Shown: positions 5,568 through 12,664, counted from the first letter of the stretch. The stretch is DNA of 17,444 nucleotides from Clostridia bacterium (GCA_900771185.1 CAAGND010000188.1:1-17444); one strand, 5' to 3'. Program-made: numbers and translations. The notes: generated by a model from the sequence alone, not told the origin.

Positions 5568-6491
5568 TCAGTTTTGTGAACTTGATTTGCTTGCTATAGA
5601 AAGCCAGTATCGAACATTATCTGGGATCAACTCCGGATGTTCTTTTACAAACAACTCAATTTCACCTTTTGTAATACATTTGATTTTATCTGAATTGGCA
5701 ACTCCATAATTTTGAGATGTAGTAAACAAGTACATTATTTCATTATCCTGTACCCAATCAATGTAGTCCTCGACTTTTAACGGCGTGTTCCTTTTAACTT
5801 GCTGGTAGCATCTTGTTTTTCCATCGCGTGATATCATAGCTGCTTCAATTTTTGCTGTTGATTTTTTCAGCGTTGACGAAACAATATAATATCCTTTGAA
5901 TTGCAAATACATCAAGATTAGGCACTCTAAATCTTCTGATTCAATGCATGACCAAAAATCAAAATCGCCATAATCGTTGTATTTTAATTTTTCGTCACCA
6001 CAATTTAAATCCCAAATATATTTTGACAATTCAGTTACGCCTGTGACTCTTTGTGCGGGTAGCGCAGGTATAAAGCTATTGATTACCTTGCCAGGGACTT
6101 TATCTTCTTTTCCTATATAAAGCCATTTTACAGATACAAATTGACAAATATCATGATCAAGGTGCTCTTGGGTTGCAACATTATCTTTCCAAAGTTTGGC
6201 GCCTACTCTACAAAGATAGTATTCAGAACCGTCTCCACCAAGTCTTGTCCAAATCAAGTCGCCTTCGCTGAGTTTTCTCAACGCATTAATTGATTTAAGT
6301 CCAGAGGTGGCAGATTTTTGATCATAGTTATGGCGAAGTTCATCTCTGATTCTCCAATAATCATCTTCTCTTGTTTTCAGTGCACCCCAACCAACCCCAA
6401 TTATTCCTTTCTCCTTGCAAAATGCTAACACATCATCATAAGAAATACCTTCTTTTGGAGTAGGTTTTAATTGGATTCTTATAATTTCCAT
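5568..6491 (-). CDS. Putative PUA/EVE-like plus PD-(D/E)xK-like nuclease, possible defence protein (307 aa)
   Basis: No characterised homologue is recognised. Residues 27-36 (EKGIIGVGWG), 77-83 (GDLIWTR), 91-96 (YYLCRV) and 118-127 (FVSVKWLYIG) follow the order of strand motifs seen in PUA/EVE-like folds, which often read modified bases in restriction proteins. In the C-terminal half, a helix ESEDLECLILMYLQFKGYYIV (184-204), acidic Glu216 in TAKIEAAMI and QVK at 231-233 within YQQVKRN, followed by IMYLFTTSQ, resemble the core of Mrr-like PD-(D/E)xK endonucleases (acidic residue, then QxK). This suggests a stand-alone type IV-like restriction enzyme, but the first catalytic acid is Glu rather than Asp and the fold is inferred by eye. 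AGGAGA lies 9 nt before the ATG. It is a single-gene unit at the right edge of the element, a position typical of cargo. Confidence 0.8.
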   Translation of the reverse strand: MEIIRIQLKPTPKEGISYDDVLAFCKEKGIIGVGWGALKTREDDYWRIRDELRHNYDQKSATSGLKSINALRKLSEGDLIWTRLGGDGSEYYLCRVGAKLWKDNVATQEHLDHDICQFVSVKWLYIGKEDKVPGKVINSFIPALPAQRVTGVTELSKYIWDLNCGDEKLKYNDYGDFDFWSCIESEDLECLILMYLQFKGYYIVSSTLKKSTAKIEAAMISRDGKTRCYQQVKRNTPLKVEDYIDWVQDNEIMYLFTTSQNYGVANSDKIKCITKGEIELFVKEHPELIPDNVRYWLSIASKSSSQN

Positions 6492-6522
6492 CGTATTTGC
6501 TCTCCTATATAACCAATTTTCA

Positions 6523-6557
6523 AAATTCCCTCCGCCGGGTTGCGACGGAGGGAATTT
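6523..6557. terminator. Strong bidirectional terminator after ppdK; approximate element border
   Basis: AAATTCCCTCCG (6523-6534) and CGGAGGGAATTT (6546-6557) form a perfect 12-bp stem with an 11-nt loop. Its AT-rich base provides U-rich ends in both directions. It terminates leftward ppdK transcription about 150 bp after the stop and insulates the putative nuclease gene, whose start is 32 bp away. Confidence 0.85.
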
Positions 6558-6577
6558 CTTTGGATTATTCTTAGATC

Positions 6578-6703
6578 AAGATATCGATTCTGATATCTTT
6601 CCACTGACTTGTCTTGAAGTGGTGCACATCCGAAACTGTTTCCAGATACTTATGAGCATACGCTTCGTCAATCGTCAAATCGGCGATTTTGAGGAAGGAA
6701 CAA
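6578..6703 (-). other. ppdK 3' tail with second hairpin and an open but start-less frame
   Basis: The 146 bp between the ppdK stop and the terminator contain a perfect 8-bp hairpin AAGATATC/GATATCTT (6578-6599). A minus-strand frame ending at 6571 stays open through this tail with a protein-like composition (…DEAYAHKYLETVSDVHH…) but has no start codon with a ribosome binding site. It may be a gene remnant left by element insertion, or chance. Confidence 0.3.
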
Positions 6704-9340
6704 TTACTTGTTTCCCTGCTCTTTAATCGCTGCCTGTGCAGCGGCAAGGCGTGCGATCGGAACACGGAAGGGTGAGCAGGAAACATAGTCAAGGCCGATC
6801 TTGTGGCAGAACTCGACAGAAGACGGATCTCCGCCGTGCTCGCCGCAGATTCCGCAATGCATTGTCGGACGGACTGCCTTGCCCATCTTGACGGACATCT
6901 CCATGAGCTTGCCGACACCCTTCTGGTCAAGCTTCGCAAAGGGATCAAACTCATAGATCTTGGTGTCATAGTAAGCATTGAGGAACTTACCGGCATCGTC
7001 ACGGCTGAAGCCGAAGGTCATCTGAGTAAGATCGTTTGTGCCGAAGCAGAAGAACTCAGCTTCCGTTGCAATCTCATCAGCGGTGAGAGCTGCTCTCGGA
7101 ATCTCAATCATTGTGCCGACTTCATACTTGAGGTCGATGCCTGATGCAGCGATTTCAGCATCAGCGGTCTTAACAACGATATCCTTGACAAACTTGAGCT
7201 CTTTGACCTCGCCGACAAGCGGAATCATAATCTCGGGAACGATTGTCCAGTCGGGATGCTTCTTCTGAACATTGACAGCGGCGCGGATAACAGCGGTTGT
7301 CTGCATTGCCGCAATCTCGGGATAGGTGACAGTCAGGCGGCAGCCTCTGTGACCCATCATCGGGTTGAACTCGTGGAGGGAGGCGATGAGAGCCTTGATA
7401 TCCTCAACGCTCTTGCCCTGCGCGTCCGCGAGAGCCTTGATGTCTGCCTCCTCGGTGGGAACAAACTCGTGGAGAGGCGGATCAAGGAAGCGGATGGTTA
7501 CCGGGTTGCCCTCAAGAGCCTCATAGAGAGCCTCGAAGTCGCCCTGCTGATAAGGAAGAATCTTTGCAAGAGCAGCCTCTCTGTCCTCAACGCTGTCCGC
7601 GCAGATCATCTCACGGAAAGCGGCGATTCTGTCTGCCTCGAAGAACATGTGCTCTGTGCGGCAAAGGCCGATACCCTCGGCGCCCAGCTCACGGGCCTTC
7701 TTAGCGTCTGCGGGTGTGTCGGCGTTGGTGCGAACCTTGAGGGTTCTGAACTCGTCAGCCCATGCCATGATGCGGCCGAACTCGCCTGCGATCTCCGCGT
7801 CAACGGTCGGGATTATACCGTCGTAGATGTTACCGGTTGAACCGTCGATTGAAATATAGTCACCCTCGTGGTAGGTCTTGCCTGCCAGAGTGAATTTCTT
7901 GTTCTCTTCGTCCATGTTGATGTCGCCGCAGCCGGAGACACAGCAAGTGCCCATACCGCGAGCAACAACAGCTGCGTGTGAGGTCATACCGCCGCGCACT
8001 GTGAGAATACCCTGCGAGGCCTTCATGCCTGTGATGTCCTCAGGAGAGGTCTCAAGACGGACAAGAACAACCTTCTCGCCTTTCTCGTTCCACTCAACAG
8101 CATCCTCTGCGGTGAAAACAACCTTGCCGCACGCGGCTCCGGGGGAAGCACCGAGACCCTTGCCGGCGGGAGTTGCGGCCTTGAGAGCCTTGGCATCAAA
8201 CTGGGGATGAAGAAGTGTGTCGAGGTTTCTGGGGTCGATCATGGCAACTGCCTGCTTCTTGTCGATCATACCCTCGTCAACGAGGTCGCAGGCAATCTTG
8301 AGAGCAGCCTTTGCGGTTCTCTTGCCGTTTCTTGTCTGAAGCATATAGAGCTTGCCGTCCTCAACGGTGAACTCCATATCCTGCATGTCTCTGTAATGAT
8401 CCTCAAGGATAGCGCAGACCTTATTGAACTCTGCAAAAGCTGAGGGGAACTTTTCAGCCATTTCGGCTATCGGCATGGGAGTACGGACGCCTGCGACAAC
8501 ATCCTCACCCTGTGCGTTTGTGAGGAACTCGCCCATAAGACCCTTTTCGCCGGTGGCGGGGTCACGGGTGAAGGCAACGCCTGTTCCGCAATTGTCGCCC
8601 ATGTTGCCGAACGCCATCATCTGAACGTTGACGGCTGTGCCCCATGAATAGGGGATATCGTTGTCACGGCGATATACGTTTGCACGGGGGTTATCCCATG
8701 AACGGAAAACAGCCTCGACAGCACCCATAAGCTGCTCTTTGGGATCGGAGGGGAAATCCTTGCCGATCTTTGCCTTGTACTCATCCTTGAACTGGCCGGC
8801 AAGCTTTTTGAGATCGTCAGCGTCAAGCTCGACGTCCTGGGTAACGCCCTTTTCAGCCTTCATCTCATCGATGAGCTCTTCAAAATATTTCTTGCCGACT
8901 TCCATAACAACGTCGGAATACATCTGAATGAATCTTCTGTAGCAGTCCCAAGCCCAACGGGGATTGCCGCTCTTTGCGGAAATAGCCTCGACAACGTCCT
9001 CATTAAGACCGAGGTTGAGGATGGTGTCCATCATGCCGGGCATGGATGCGCGCGCGCCGGAACGGACGGAAACAAGAAGCGGATTCTCCTTGTCACCGAA
9101 CTTCTTGCCGGTAACGCCTTCCATCTTGACGATGTACTCCATGATTTCGGCCTGTATCTCATCGTTGATCTTTCTGCCGTCTTCATAATACTTTGTGCAG
9201 GCCTCGGTGGTGATTGTGAAGCCCTGGGGAACGGGAAGACCGAGAGAAGTCATCTCAGCAAGGTTTGCACCCTTACCGCCGAGGAGATTTCTCATGTCTT
9301 TGTTACCTTCGCTGAACAGGTAAACATACTTGTTAGCCAT
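6704..9340 (-). CDS. ppdK: Pyruvate, phosphate dikinase
   Basis: PPDK interconverts pyruvate, ATP and phosphate with phosphoenolpyruvate, AMP and pyrophosphate; in anaerobes it often serves glycolysis or gluconeogenesis in the cytoplasm. At 878 aa it is full length. The N-terminal nucleotide-binding domain opens with LLGGKGANLAEMTSLGLPVP (19-38); the swivelling phosphohistidine domain carries GGMTSHAAVVARGMG with His455, the same position as in the well-studied clostridial enzyme; the C-terminal TIM barrel has IEIPRAALTADEIA, FCFGTNDLTQMTFGFSRDD and the HCGICGEHGGDPSSV loop with the catalytic cysteine (about residue 832). GGAGGT lies 6 nt before the ATG. It is monocistronic between its own promoter and the 6523-6557 terminator; the usual regulatory kinase is not in the window. 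Nothing looks degraded. Confidence 0.98.
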   Translation of the reverse strand: MANKYVYLFSEGNKDMRNLLGGKGANLAEMTSLGLPVPQGFTITTEACTKYYEDGRKINDEIQAEIMEYIVKMEGVTGKKFGDKENPLLVSVRSGARASMPGMMDTILNLGLNEDVVEAISAKSGNPRWAWDCYRRFIQMYSDVVMEVGKKYFEELIDEMKAEKGVTQDVELDADDLKKLAGQFKDEYKAKIGKDFPSDPKEQLMGAVEAVFRSWDNPRANVYRRDNDIPYSWGTAVNVQMMAFGNMGDNCGTGVAFTRDPATGEKGLMGEFLTNAQGEDVVAGVRTPMPIAEMAEKFPSAFAEFNKVCAILEDHYRDMQDMEFTVEDGKLYMLQTRNGKRTAKAALKIACDLVDEGMIDKKQAVAMIDPRNLDTLLHPQFDAKALKAATPAGKGLGASPGAACGKVVFTAEDAVEWNEKGEKVVLVRLETSPEDITGMKASQGILTVRGGMTSHAAVVARGMGTCCVSGCGDINMDEENKKFTLAGKTYHEGDYISIDGSTGNIYDGIIPTVDAEIAGEFGRIMAWADEFRTLKVRTNADTPADAKKARELGAEGIGLCRTEHMFFEADRIAAFREMICADSVEDREAALAKILPYQQGDFEALYEALEGNPVTIRFLDPPLHEFVPTEEADIKALADAQGKSVEDIKALIASLHEFNPMMGHRGCRLTVTYPEIAAMQTTAVIRAAVNVQKKHPDWTIVPEIMIPLVGEVKELKFVKDIVVKTADAEIAASGIDLKYEVGTMIEIPRAALTADEIATEAEFFCFGTNDLTQMTFGFSRDDAGKFLNAYYDTKIYEFDPFAKLDQKGVGKLMEMSVKMGKAVRPTMHCGICGEHGGDPSSVEFCHKIGLDYVSCSPFRVPIARLAAAQAAIKEQGNK

Positions 9341-9416
9341 TGATATACCTCCGTAATTTTGTTTTTAACCGCGAAGAAGGTTGTCCGAAAAATAGGCGAC
9401 ACCTTCGCTTCAAATA

Positions 9417-9446
9417 ATTATAACAGACACGAACAAAAATTGCCAT
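9417..9446 (-). promoter_or_regulatory. ppdK promoter with extended -10
   Basis: On the minus strand TGTTATAAT (TATAAT at 9422-9417, with upstream TG) is preceded 18 bp earlier by ATGGCA (9446-9441), a 4-of-6 match to TTGACA. Transcription would start near 9410, leaving a roughly 70-nt leader. Part of that leader (GCGAAGGTGTC… and …GACAACCTTC, about 9373-9408) can fold into an imperfect hairpin upstream of the ribosome binding site. Confidence 0.65.
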
Positions 9447-9582
9447 ACATTTTTACAATAAAATAGCCGATAACCGAAACTTTGCTTTTGTATAGATTTA
9501 CCATTTAAGATGTAAAATGCCAGACGTTGTATTTCAGATTCAGTGCATAGCTTTAAGCCTTAGTCTTAAGAGCACGGCGCAG

Positions 9583-9768
9583 CCTTGACAGATGAGATGT
9601 CGAATAGACGTTAAATGACTAAAGCGGGGCGCACATGCATGGTGTTCGATTAAGTGTTGGGCTTTAGACAGTATGGGCTCACCATGAATAGTCCGCTGTC
9701 AAAGGTTCAAACCGCAAAACCGCGTTAACCTCGTAGGTAAAGATGTCTGTATCGCTCCCTGTCCTTTC
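9583..9768 (-). ncRNA. Candidate structured non-coding RNA between ppdK and glmU
   Basis: The ~500-bp interval 9341-9874 has no convincing coding frame. Its middle contains nested complementarity: CCTTGACAG (9583-9591) with CTGTCAAAGG (9696-9705, one bulge) encloses CTAAAGC (9619-9625) with GCTTTAG (9661-9667). A competing stem GACAG/CTGTC (9667-9671 with 9696-9700) would exclude the long-range one. The minus strand carries a TATAAT promoter directly upstream (9775-9802), so leftward transcription from about 9768 is the preferred reading. I could not match it to 6S RNA, tmRNA, RNase P, SRP RNA or a known riboswitch; the 3' end is undefined because no clear terminator is seen. Strand and extent are uncertain. 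Confidence 0.35.
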
Positions 9769-9774
9769 GTTATG

Positions 9775-9802
9775 ATTATAACACCGTTGATATTAGTGAT
9801 AA
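9775..9802 (-). promoter_or_regulatory. Minus-strand promoter facing the intergenic region
   Basis: TGTTATAAT (extended -10, hexamer 9780-9775) with TTATCA (9802-9797; 4 of 6 matches to TTGACA) at 16-bp spacing. It reads leftward into DNA without a gene for 430 bp, which is the main support for a non-coding RNA there or for a distal second ppdK promoter. Confidence 0.5.
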
Positions 9803-9807
9803 TGCGC

Positions 9808-9836
9808 TTGTAATTTTGACTGTTTTCTGTCATAAT
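9808..9836 (+). promoter_or_regulatory. glmU promoter
   Basis: TTGTAA (9808-9813) and CATAAT (9831-9836) are separated by 17 bp and lie about 40 bp before the glmU start codon. The -35 is only 5 bp from the -35 of the divergent minus-strand promoter, so the two may compete. Confidence 0.55.
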
Positions 9837-9874
9837 ATAAGTTGAAAAGGTTTTCAGAAAGGATAACTGCTTTT

Positions 9875-11272
9875 ATGAATAAAAAATCTGCCGTTATTCT
9901 CGCCGCGGGCGAGGGCACAAGAATGAAGAGCAAAAAGCCGAAGGCTCTTGCACAGGTTCTTTTTTCACCCATGATAGACTGGGTGATAAAGGCCGTGCGC
10001 GACAGCGGCATTGAAGATATCTGCGTTATCAAGGGCTTCGGCGCCGAGTTTCTTGAGGAGCATCTGGGCACAAGCTGTGAGACCGCGCTCCAGTCCGAGC
10101 GGCTCGGCACAGGTCACGCCGTTATGCAGGCGCGGGCTTTTATCGAAAAGAACGGAGGCGATGTTATCGTTCTCAACGGGGACGCACCGTTCATTGACTC
10201 CCAGACCGTCAGTCAGTCCCTCGCCCAACATTCCGAACAGGGTAACGCCGTCACCGTTATCTCCGCTGAGATTGACGATCCGACCGGTTACGGAAGGATA
10301 ATCCGCGGAGCGGACGGCTCCGTGTCAAAAATAGTGGAGCAGCGCGATGCCTCCGCCGAGGAATTGAGTGTTCGCGAGGTCAACTCCGGCGCCTACTGGT
10401 TTGAATCAGGCGCGCTCCTGGCGGCTTTGGGCGAGCTTGACAGGCAGCGCAGATACGGTGAAAATACAAAAAAAGAGTTCTATCTCACAGATGCGCTCGA
10501 AGAGATAAAGAAAATGGGCCTCAGAGCGGGTTCATATACAGCCCCGTGCTCTGACATTATTCTCGGCGCCAACGACCGTGTACAGCTTCTTGAGCTCAAC
10601 GAACTTGCCAGAAAGCGTGAGCTTGAAAAGCATATGAAAAACGGCGTTTCCATTCCCTGCGCGGACGGAGTTATCATCTGCCCCGGCGCTCAGATAGGTG
10701 CTGACACGGTTATCATGCCGAACACCACGGTGAAGGGCGGCAGCGTGATCGGTGAGGGCTGCATTATCGGCCCCTCATCACTTGTGGAGGACAGCGTTAT
10801 CGGCAACAATGTCTCTTTCAACAGCTCCGTGTGCTATTCCTCCAGAATCCTTGACGGTGCGGATATCGGTCCGTTCGTGCGTGTCAGACCGGGAAGCGTG
10901 ATAGGAGCGGGCGCGCATGTCGGCAACTTTGTCGAGGTCAAAAACAGCAATATCGGAGACGGAACCAAGATTTCACATCTGACCTATATCGGTGACTCCG
11001 ACCTCGGGAAGGGCATAAACATCGGCTGCGGCTGCGCCACCGCCAACTATTCGGGCAACAAAAAAAGCCGCACAGTTATAAAGGACGGCGCTTTCATAGG
11101 CTGCCACACCTGTCTTGTCGCCCCGGTGGAGGTCGGTGAGAACGCCTACACGGCAGCCGGCTCGACAATAACAGAAGATGTCCCCGACAACGCTCTCGCG
11201 GTCGCGAGAACCAGACAGACGGTGAAAAAAGGCTGGGTTAAAGAGAAACAGCCATATAAGCATAAAGTATAG
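9875..11272 (+). CDS. glmU: Bifunctional GlmU: GlcNAc-1-P uridyltransferase / GlcN-1-P acetyltransferase
   Basis: GlmU makes UDP-N-acetylglucosamine for peptidoglycan in two steps: acetylation of glucosamine-1-phosphate, then uridylation. The 465-aa length fits. The N-terminal nucleotidyltransferase domain shows LAAGEGTRMKSKKPK (9-23), RLGTGHAV (76-83), NGDAPF (101-106), GYGRI (138-142) and EVNSGAYWF (168-176). From about residue 255 hexapeptide repeats build a left-handed beta-helix, containing the catalytic histidine in ISHLTYIGD (His368). The ATG at 9875 has GAAAGGAT upstream and begins directly at the domain; an upstream in-frame TTG at 9842 would add a non-conserved 11 residues and overlap the promoter. 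Odd points: LFSPMI replaces the common GKPMI-type loop and GCGCATANYSG (384-394) replaces the usual GAGTITxNYDG, so the acetyltransferase end may be divergent. Confidence 0.95.
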   Translation: MNKKSAVILAAGEGTRMKSKKPKALAQVLFSPMIDWVIKAVRDSGIEDICVIKGFGAEFLEEHLGTSCETALQSERLGTGHAVMQARAFIEKNGGDVIVLNGDAPFIDSQTVSQSLAQHSEQGNAVTVISAEIDDPTGYGRIIRGADGSVSKIVEQRDASAEELSVREVNSGAYWFESGALLAALGELDRQRRYGENTKKEFYLTDALEEIKKMGLRAGSYTAPCSDIILGANDRVQLLELNELARKRELEKHMKNGVSIPCADGVIICPGAQIGADTVIMPNTTVKGGSVIGEGCIIGPSSLVEDSVIGNNVSFNSSVCYSSRILDGADIGPFVRVRPGSVIGAGAHVGNFVEVKNSNIGDGTKISHLTYIGDSDLGKGINIGCGCATANYSGNKKSRTVIKDGAFIGCHTCLVAPVEVGENAYTAAGSTITEDVPDNALAVARTRQTVKKGWVKEKQPYKHKV

Positions 11273-11282
11273 TAACCACTGG

Positions 11283-11352
11283 TTAAATCGAAGGCACGCT
11301 TCTCAACCTTTCTGAGAAAAACTATCTCATTGATAAGCGCATCCCGATTTAA
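11283..11352 (+). other. Nested stem structure between glmU and the next gene
   Basis: TTAAATCG (11283-11290) pairs perfectly with CGATTTAA (11345-11352). Inside, CGCTT (11297-11301) pairs with AAGCG (11335-11339), and CTCA (11302-11305) with TGAG (11313-11316). The result is a three-level fold of 70 nt, starting 10 nt after the glmU stop and ending about 40 nt before the next start codon. No U-tract follows, so it is not a standard terminator; processing, RNA stability or attenuation are possible roles. Confidence 0.4.
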
Positions 11353-11393
11353 TCAGCCGTTACTCAAGTTTAAATAAACGGAAGGTGTTTAAA

Positions 11394-11978
11394 ATGAAGA
11401 ATGGTAAAAAAATTCTGATAGCCGTACTGGCTGTCGCGGTTGTTGCCGCAATTGTCGTCTGTGGGCTTGTGCTCGGCGGAGTGATCAATTTCGGCGAGGA
11501 CAGAACCGCTAAGGCCGGCGAGCTTGTCGAAGACGATTTCCTGTCCACAACATACCGCAGTCAAGAGGCCGTCTATTCCTTTACGCTCAAGAGTATTTAC
11601 GGCATAACGGACGCTGAGGTTAACGACTTCTTCGCTGATCAGTCAAACGCCTGGAAGACCTACACTCAGCAGGTTCGAATAGAGAACAAAGGTGACACGA
11701 CTCTCGTCGTTCTCGGCTCCGCAGTTGAAAATAACGGCACAGGCAACGTCTGGGTGCGTATTCTCCCGGATTCCGCTGAGCTCAACATCGCCCCCGGCGG
11801 CACCGGCGAGTTCCACATTGAGATTCTCGCCAAGGGTTACAGCGACATTGACTCCCTTGCTGGCGCCTTAAAGCAACTTGCTCCCACGCTCGTCTGCGTT
11901 GACAATCCCAACGCCAACCCCAATGAGGATTTCGACTCCTCAACTGCGGAAAAATTCAATCTCGAAATCAAATTCTGA
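11394..11978 (+). CDS. Membrane-anchored extracytoplasmic protein of unknown function (194 aa)
   Basis: The N-terminus MKNGKKILIAVLAVAVVAAI followed by VVCGLVLGGVI is a signal anchor spanning about residues 6-31 without a clear cleavage site or lipobox, so the rest should lie outside the membrane. The exposed part has alternating hydrophobic strands (TYTQQVRIENKGDTTLVVLG, VWVRILPDSAELNIAPGGTG, EFHIEILAKGY) that resemble an immunoglobulin-like beta sandwich. No enzymatic motif is seen. The ATG at 11394 is preferred to an upstream GTG (11385) because GGAAGG is placed 8 nt before the ATG and overlaps the GTG. It lies between glmU and pth, in the same direction, and may be part of that transcription unit. 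Family not recognised. Confidence 0.8.
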   Translation: MKNGKKILIAVLAVAVVAAIVVCGLVLGGVINFGEDRTAKAGELVEDDFLSTTYRSQEAVYSFTLKSIYGITDAEVNDFFADQSNAWKTYTQQVRIENKGDTTLVVLGSAVENNGTGNVWVRILPDSAELNIAPGGTGEFHIEILAKGYSDIDSLAGALKQLAPTLVCVDNPNANPNEDFDSSTAEKFNLEIKF

Positions 11979-11993
11979 TTTTAAATTAATCCC

Positions 11994-12039
11994 GGATGCT
12001 CCCTTCGTGCGGTTTCACGTGAGGGAGCGTCCGCGGACG
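11994..12039 (+). other. Long hairpin with overlapping palindrome in the pth leader
   Basis: GGATGCTCCCT (11994-12004) pairs with AGGGAGCGTCC (12022-12032) through one wobble, with an inner CGTG/CACG (12006-12019). The 3' arm overlaps a perfect 12-bp palindrome CGTCCGCGGACG (12028-12039), so CGTCC can pair either upstream or downstream. The element lies 16 nt before the pth start codon and its GAGGAA site. No U-tract follows; it could be a transcript-processing site or an attenuator-like switch. Confidence 0.5.
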
Positions 12040-12055
12040 TTTAACGAGGAAAACT

Positions 12056-12664
12056 ATGAACTTTTTCAAGCGCTCCAAAACCTATGTATCCGGACCGCCC
12101 GAATACCTGATAGTGGGTTTGGGAAATCCGGGCAAAAAATATGAACTTACCCGCCATAACGCGGGCTTTCTCTGCGTTGATCTGTTCGCGCAAAAGCAGG
12201 GCGTCAGCATTGACCGCCTGAAGTTTCACGCTCTCATCGGCGAAGCTACGATTGAGGGAAAACGCTGCCTTTTGGCAAAACCCCAGACTTTTATGAACAA
12301 CAGTGGCGAGGCTGTGCGCGACATTGCCTCGTTTTATAAAATACCGCCCGAAAAAATAATCGTGATTTTTGATGACATCTCCCTGCCCTGCGGTAAGCTC
12401 AGGATACGCCGCAAGGGAACCGACGGCGGTCACAACGGCATAAAGAGCATAATATATCAGCTTCAGAGCGACTGCTTTCCGCGCATCAAGCTCGGGGTAG
12501 GGGCAAAGCCCCATCCGGACATGCCGCTTGCCGACTGGGTGCTTTCGGTGATGAAAGACGATGACCTCATCCGCCTGCGCGAAGCGGCGGACAAGGCCTG
12601 TGACGCTCTGCCGCTGATTGTCAGCGGGGAGACCGAAAGGGCAATGAGCCTTTTCAACGGCTGA
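12056..12664 (+). CDS. pth: Peptidyl-tRNA hydrolase
   Basis: Pth cleaves peptidyl-tRNA that drops off stalled ribosomes, recycling tRNA in the cytoplasm. All family motifs are present: LIVGLGNPGKKYELTRHNAG with catalytic His34 (the family's His20), KPQTFMNNSGEAV with Asn81, the FDDISLP segment with Asp106, and GTDGGHNGIKSI with Asn127, then FPRIKLGVGAKP. At 202 aa it is slightly longer than usual because about 16 residues (MNFFKRSKTYVSGPPE) precede the core; GAGGAA 6 nt upstream supports this start, and no start codon exists nearer the core. The glmU-to-pth order is common in Firmicutes. The stop codon abuts the stop of a convergent small gene with no gap. Confidence 0.97.
   Translation: MNFFKRSKTYVSGPPEYLIVGLGNPGKKYELTRHNAGFLCVDLFAQKQGVSIDRLKFHALIGEATIEGKRCLLAKPQTFMNNSGEAVRDIASFYKIPPEKIIVIFDDISLPCGKLRIRRKGTDGGHNGIKSIIYQLQSDCFPRIKLGVGAKPHPDMPLADWVLSVMKDDDLIRLREAADKACDALPLIVSGETERAMSLFNG

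Larger units (their letters stand above)
1..6521. mobile_element. Integrative element segment (serine-recombinase type, TnpV-bearing)
   Basis: This AT-rich stretch contains genes typical of Clostridial integrative or mobilizable elements: a large serine recombinase, a SHOCT-like small protein, ParB, a Cys-rich 69-aa protein, TnpV with its usual 60-aa upstream neighbour, and a restriction (HsdS) fragment. Composition and codon use differ from the GC-richer genes that follow. The right limit is placed at the hairpin terminator after ppdK (6523-6557), because the next gene is housekeeping; the exact attachment site is not visible and the left end lies outside the window. No relaxase, coupling protein or conjugation genes are seen here, so it may be a remnant or only one end of a larger element. 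Confidence 0.75.

Noticed and set aside
7256..7840. Long plus-strand frame inside ppdK (194 codons)
   Set aside because: It is the antisense of a fully conserved PPDK coding region; codon bias of the real gene explains the open frame.
9704..9713. GGTTCAAACC resembling a tRNA T-arm
   Set aside because: No acceptor stem, anticodon arm or D-arm can be built around it on the plus strand, so it is not a tRNA.
9583..9768. Identification as 6S RNA, tmRNA or RNase P RNA
   Set aside because: No matching closing stem for 6S, no tag frame or alanine acceptor ends for tmRNA, and no RNase P core such as GAGGAAAGTCC.
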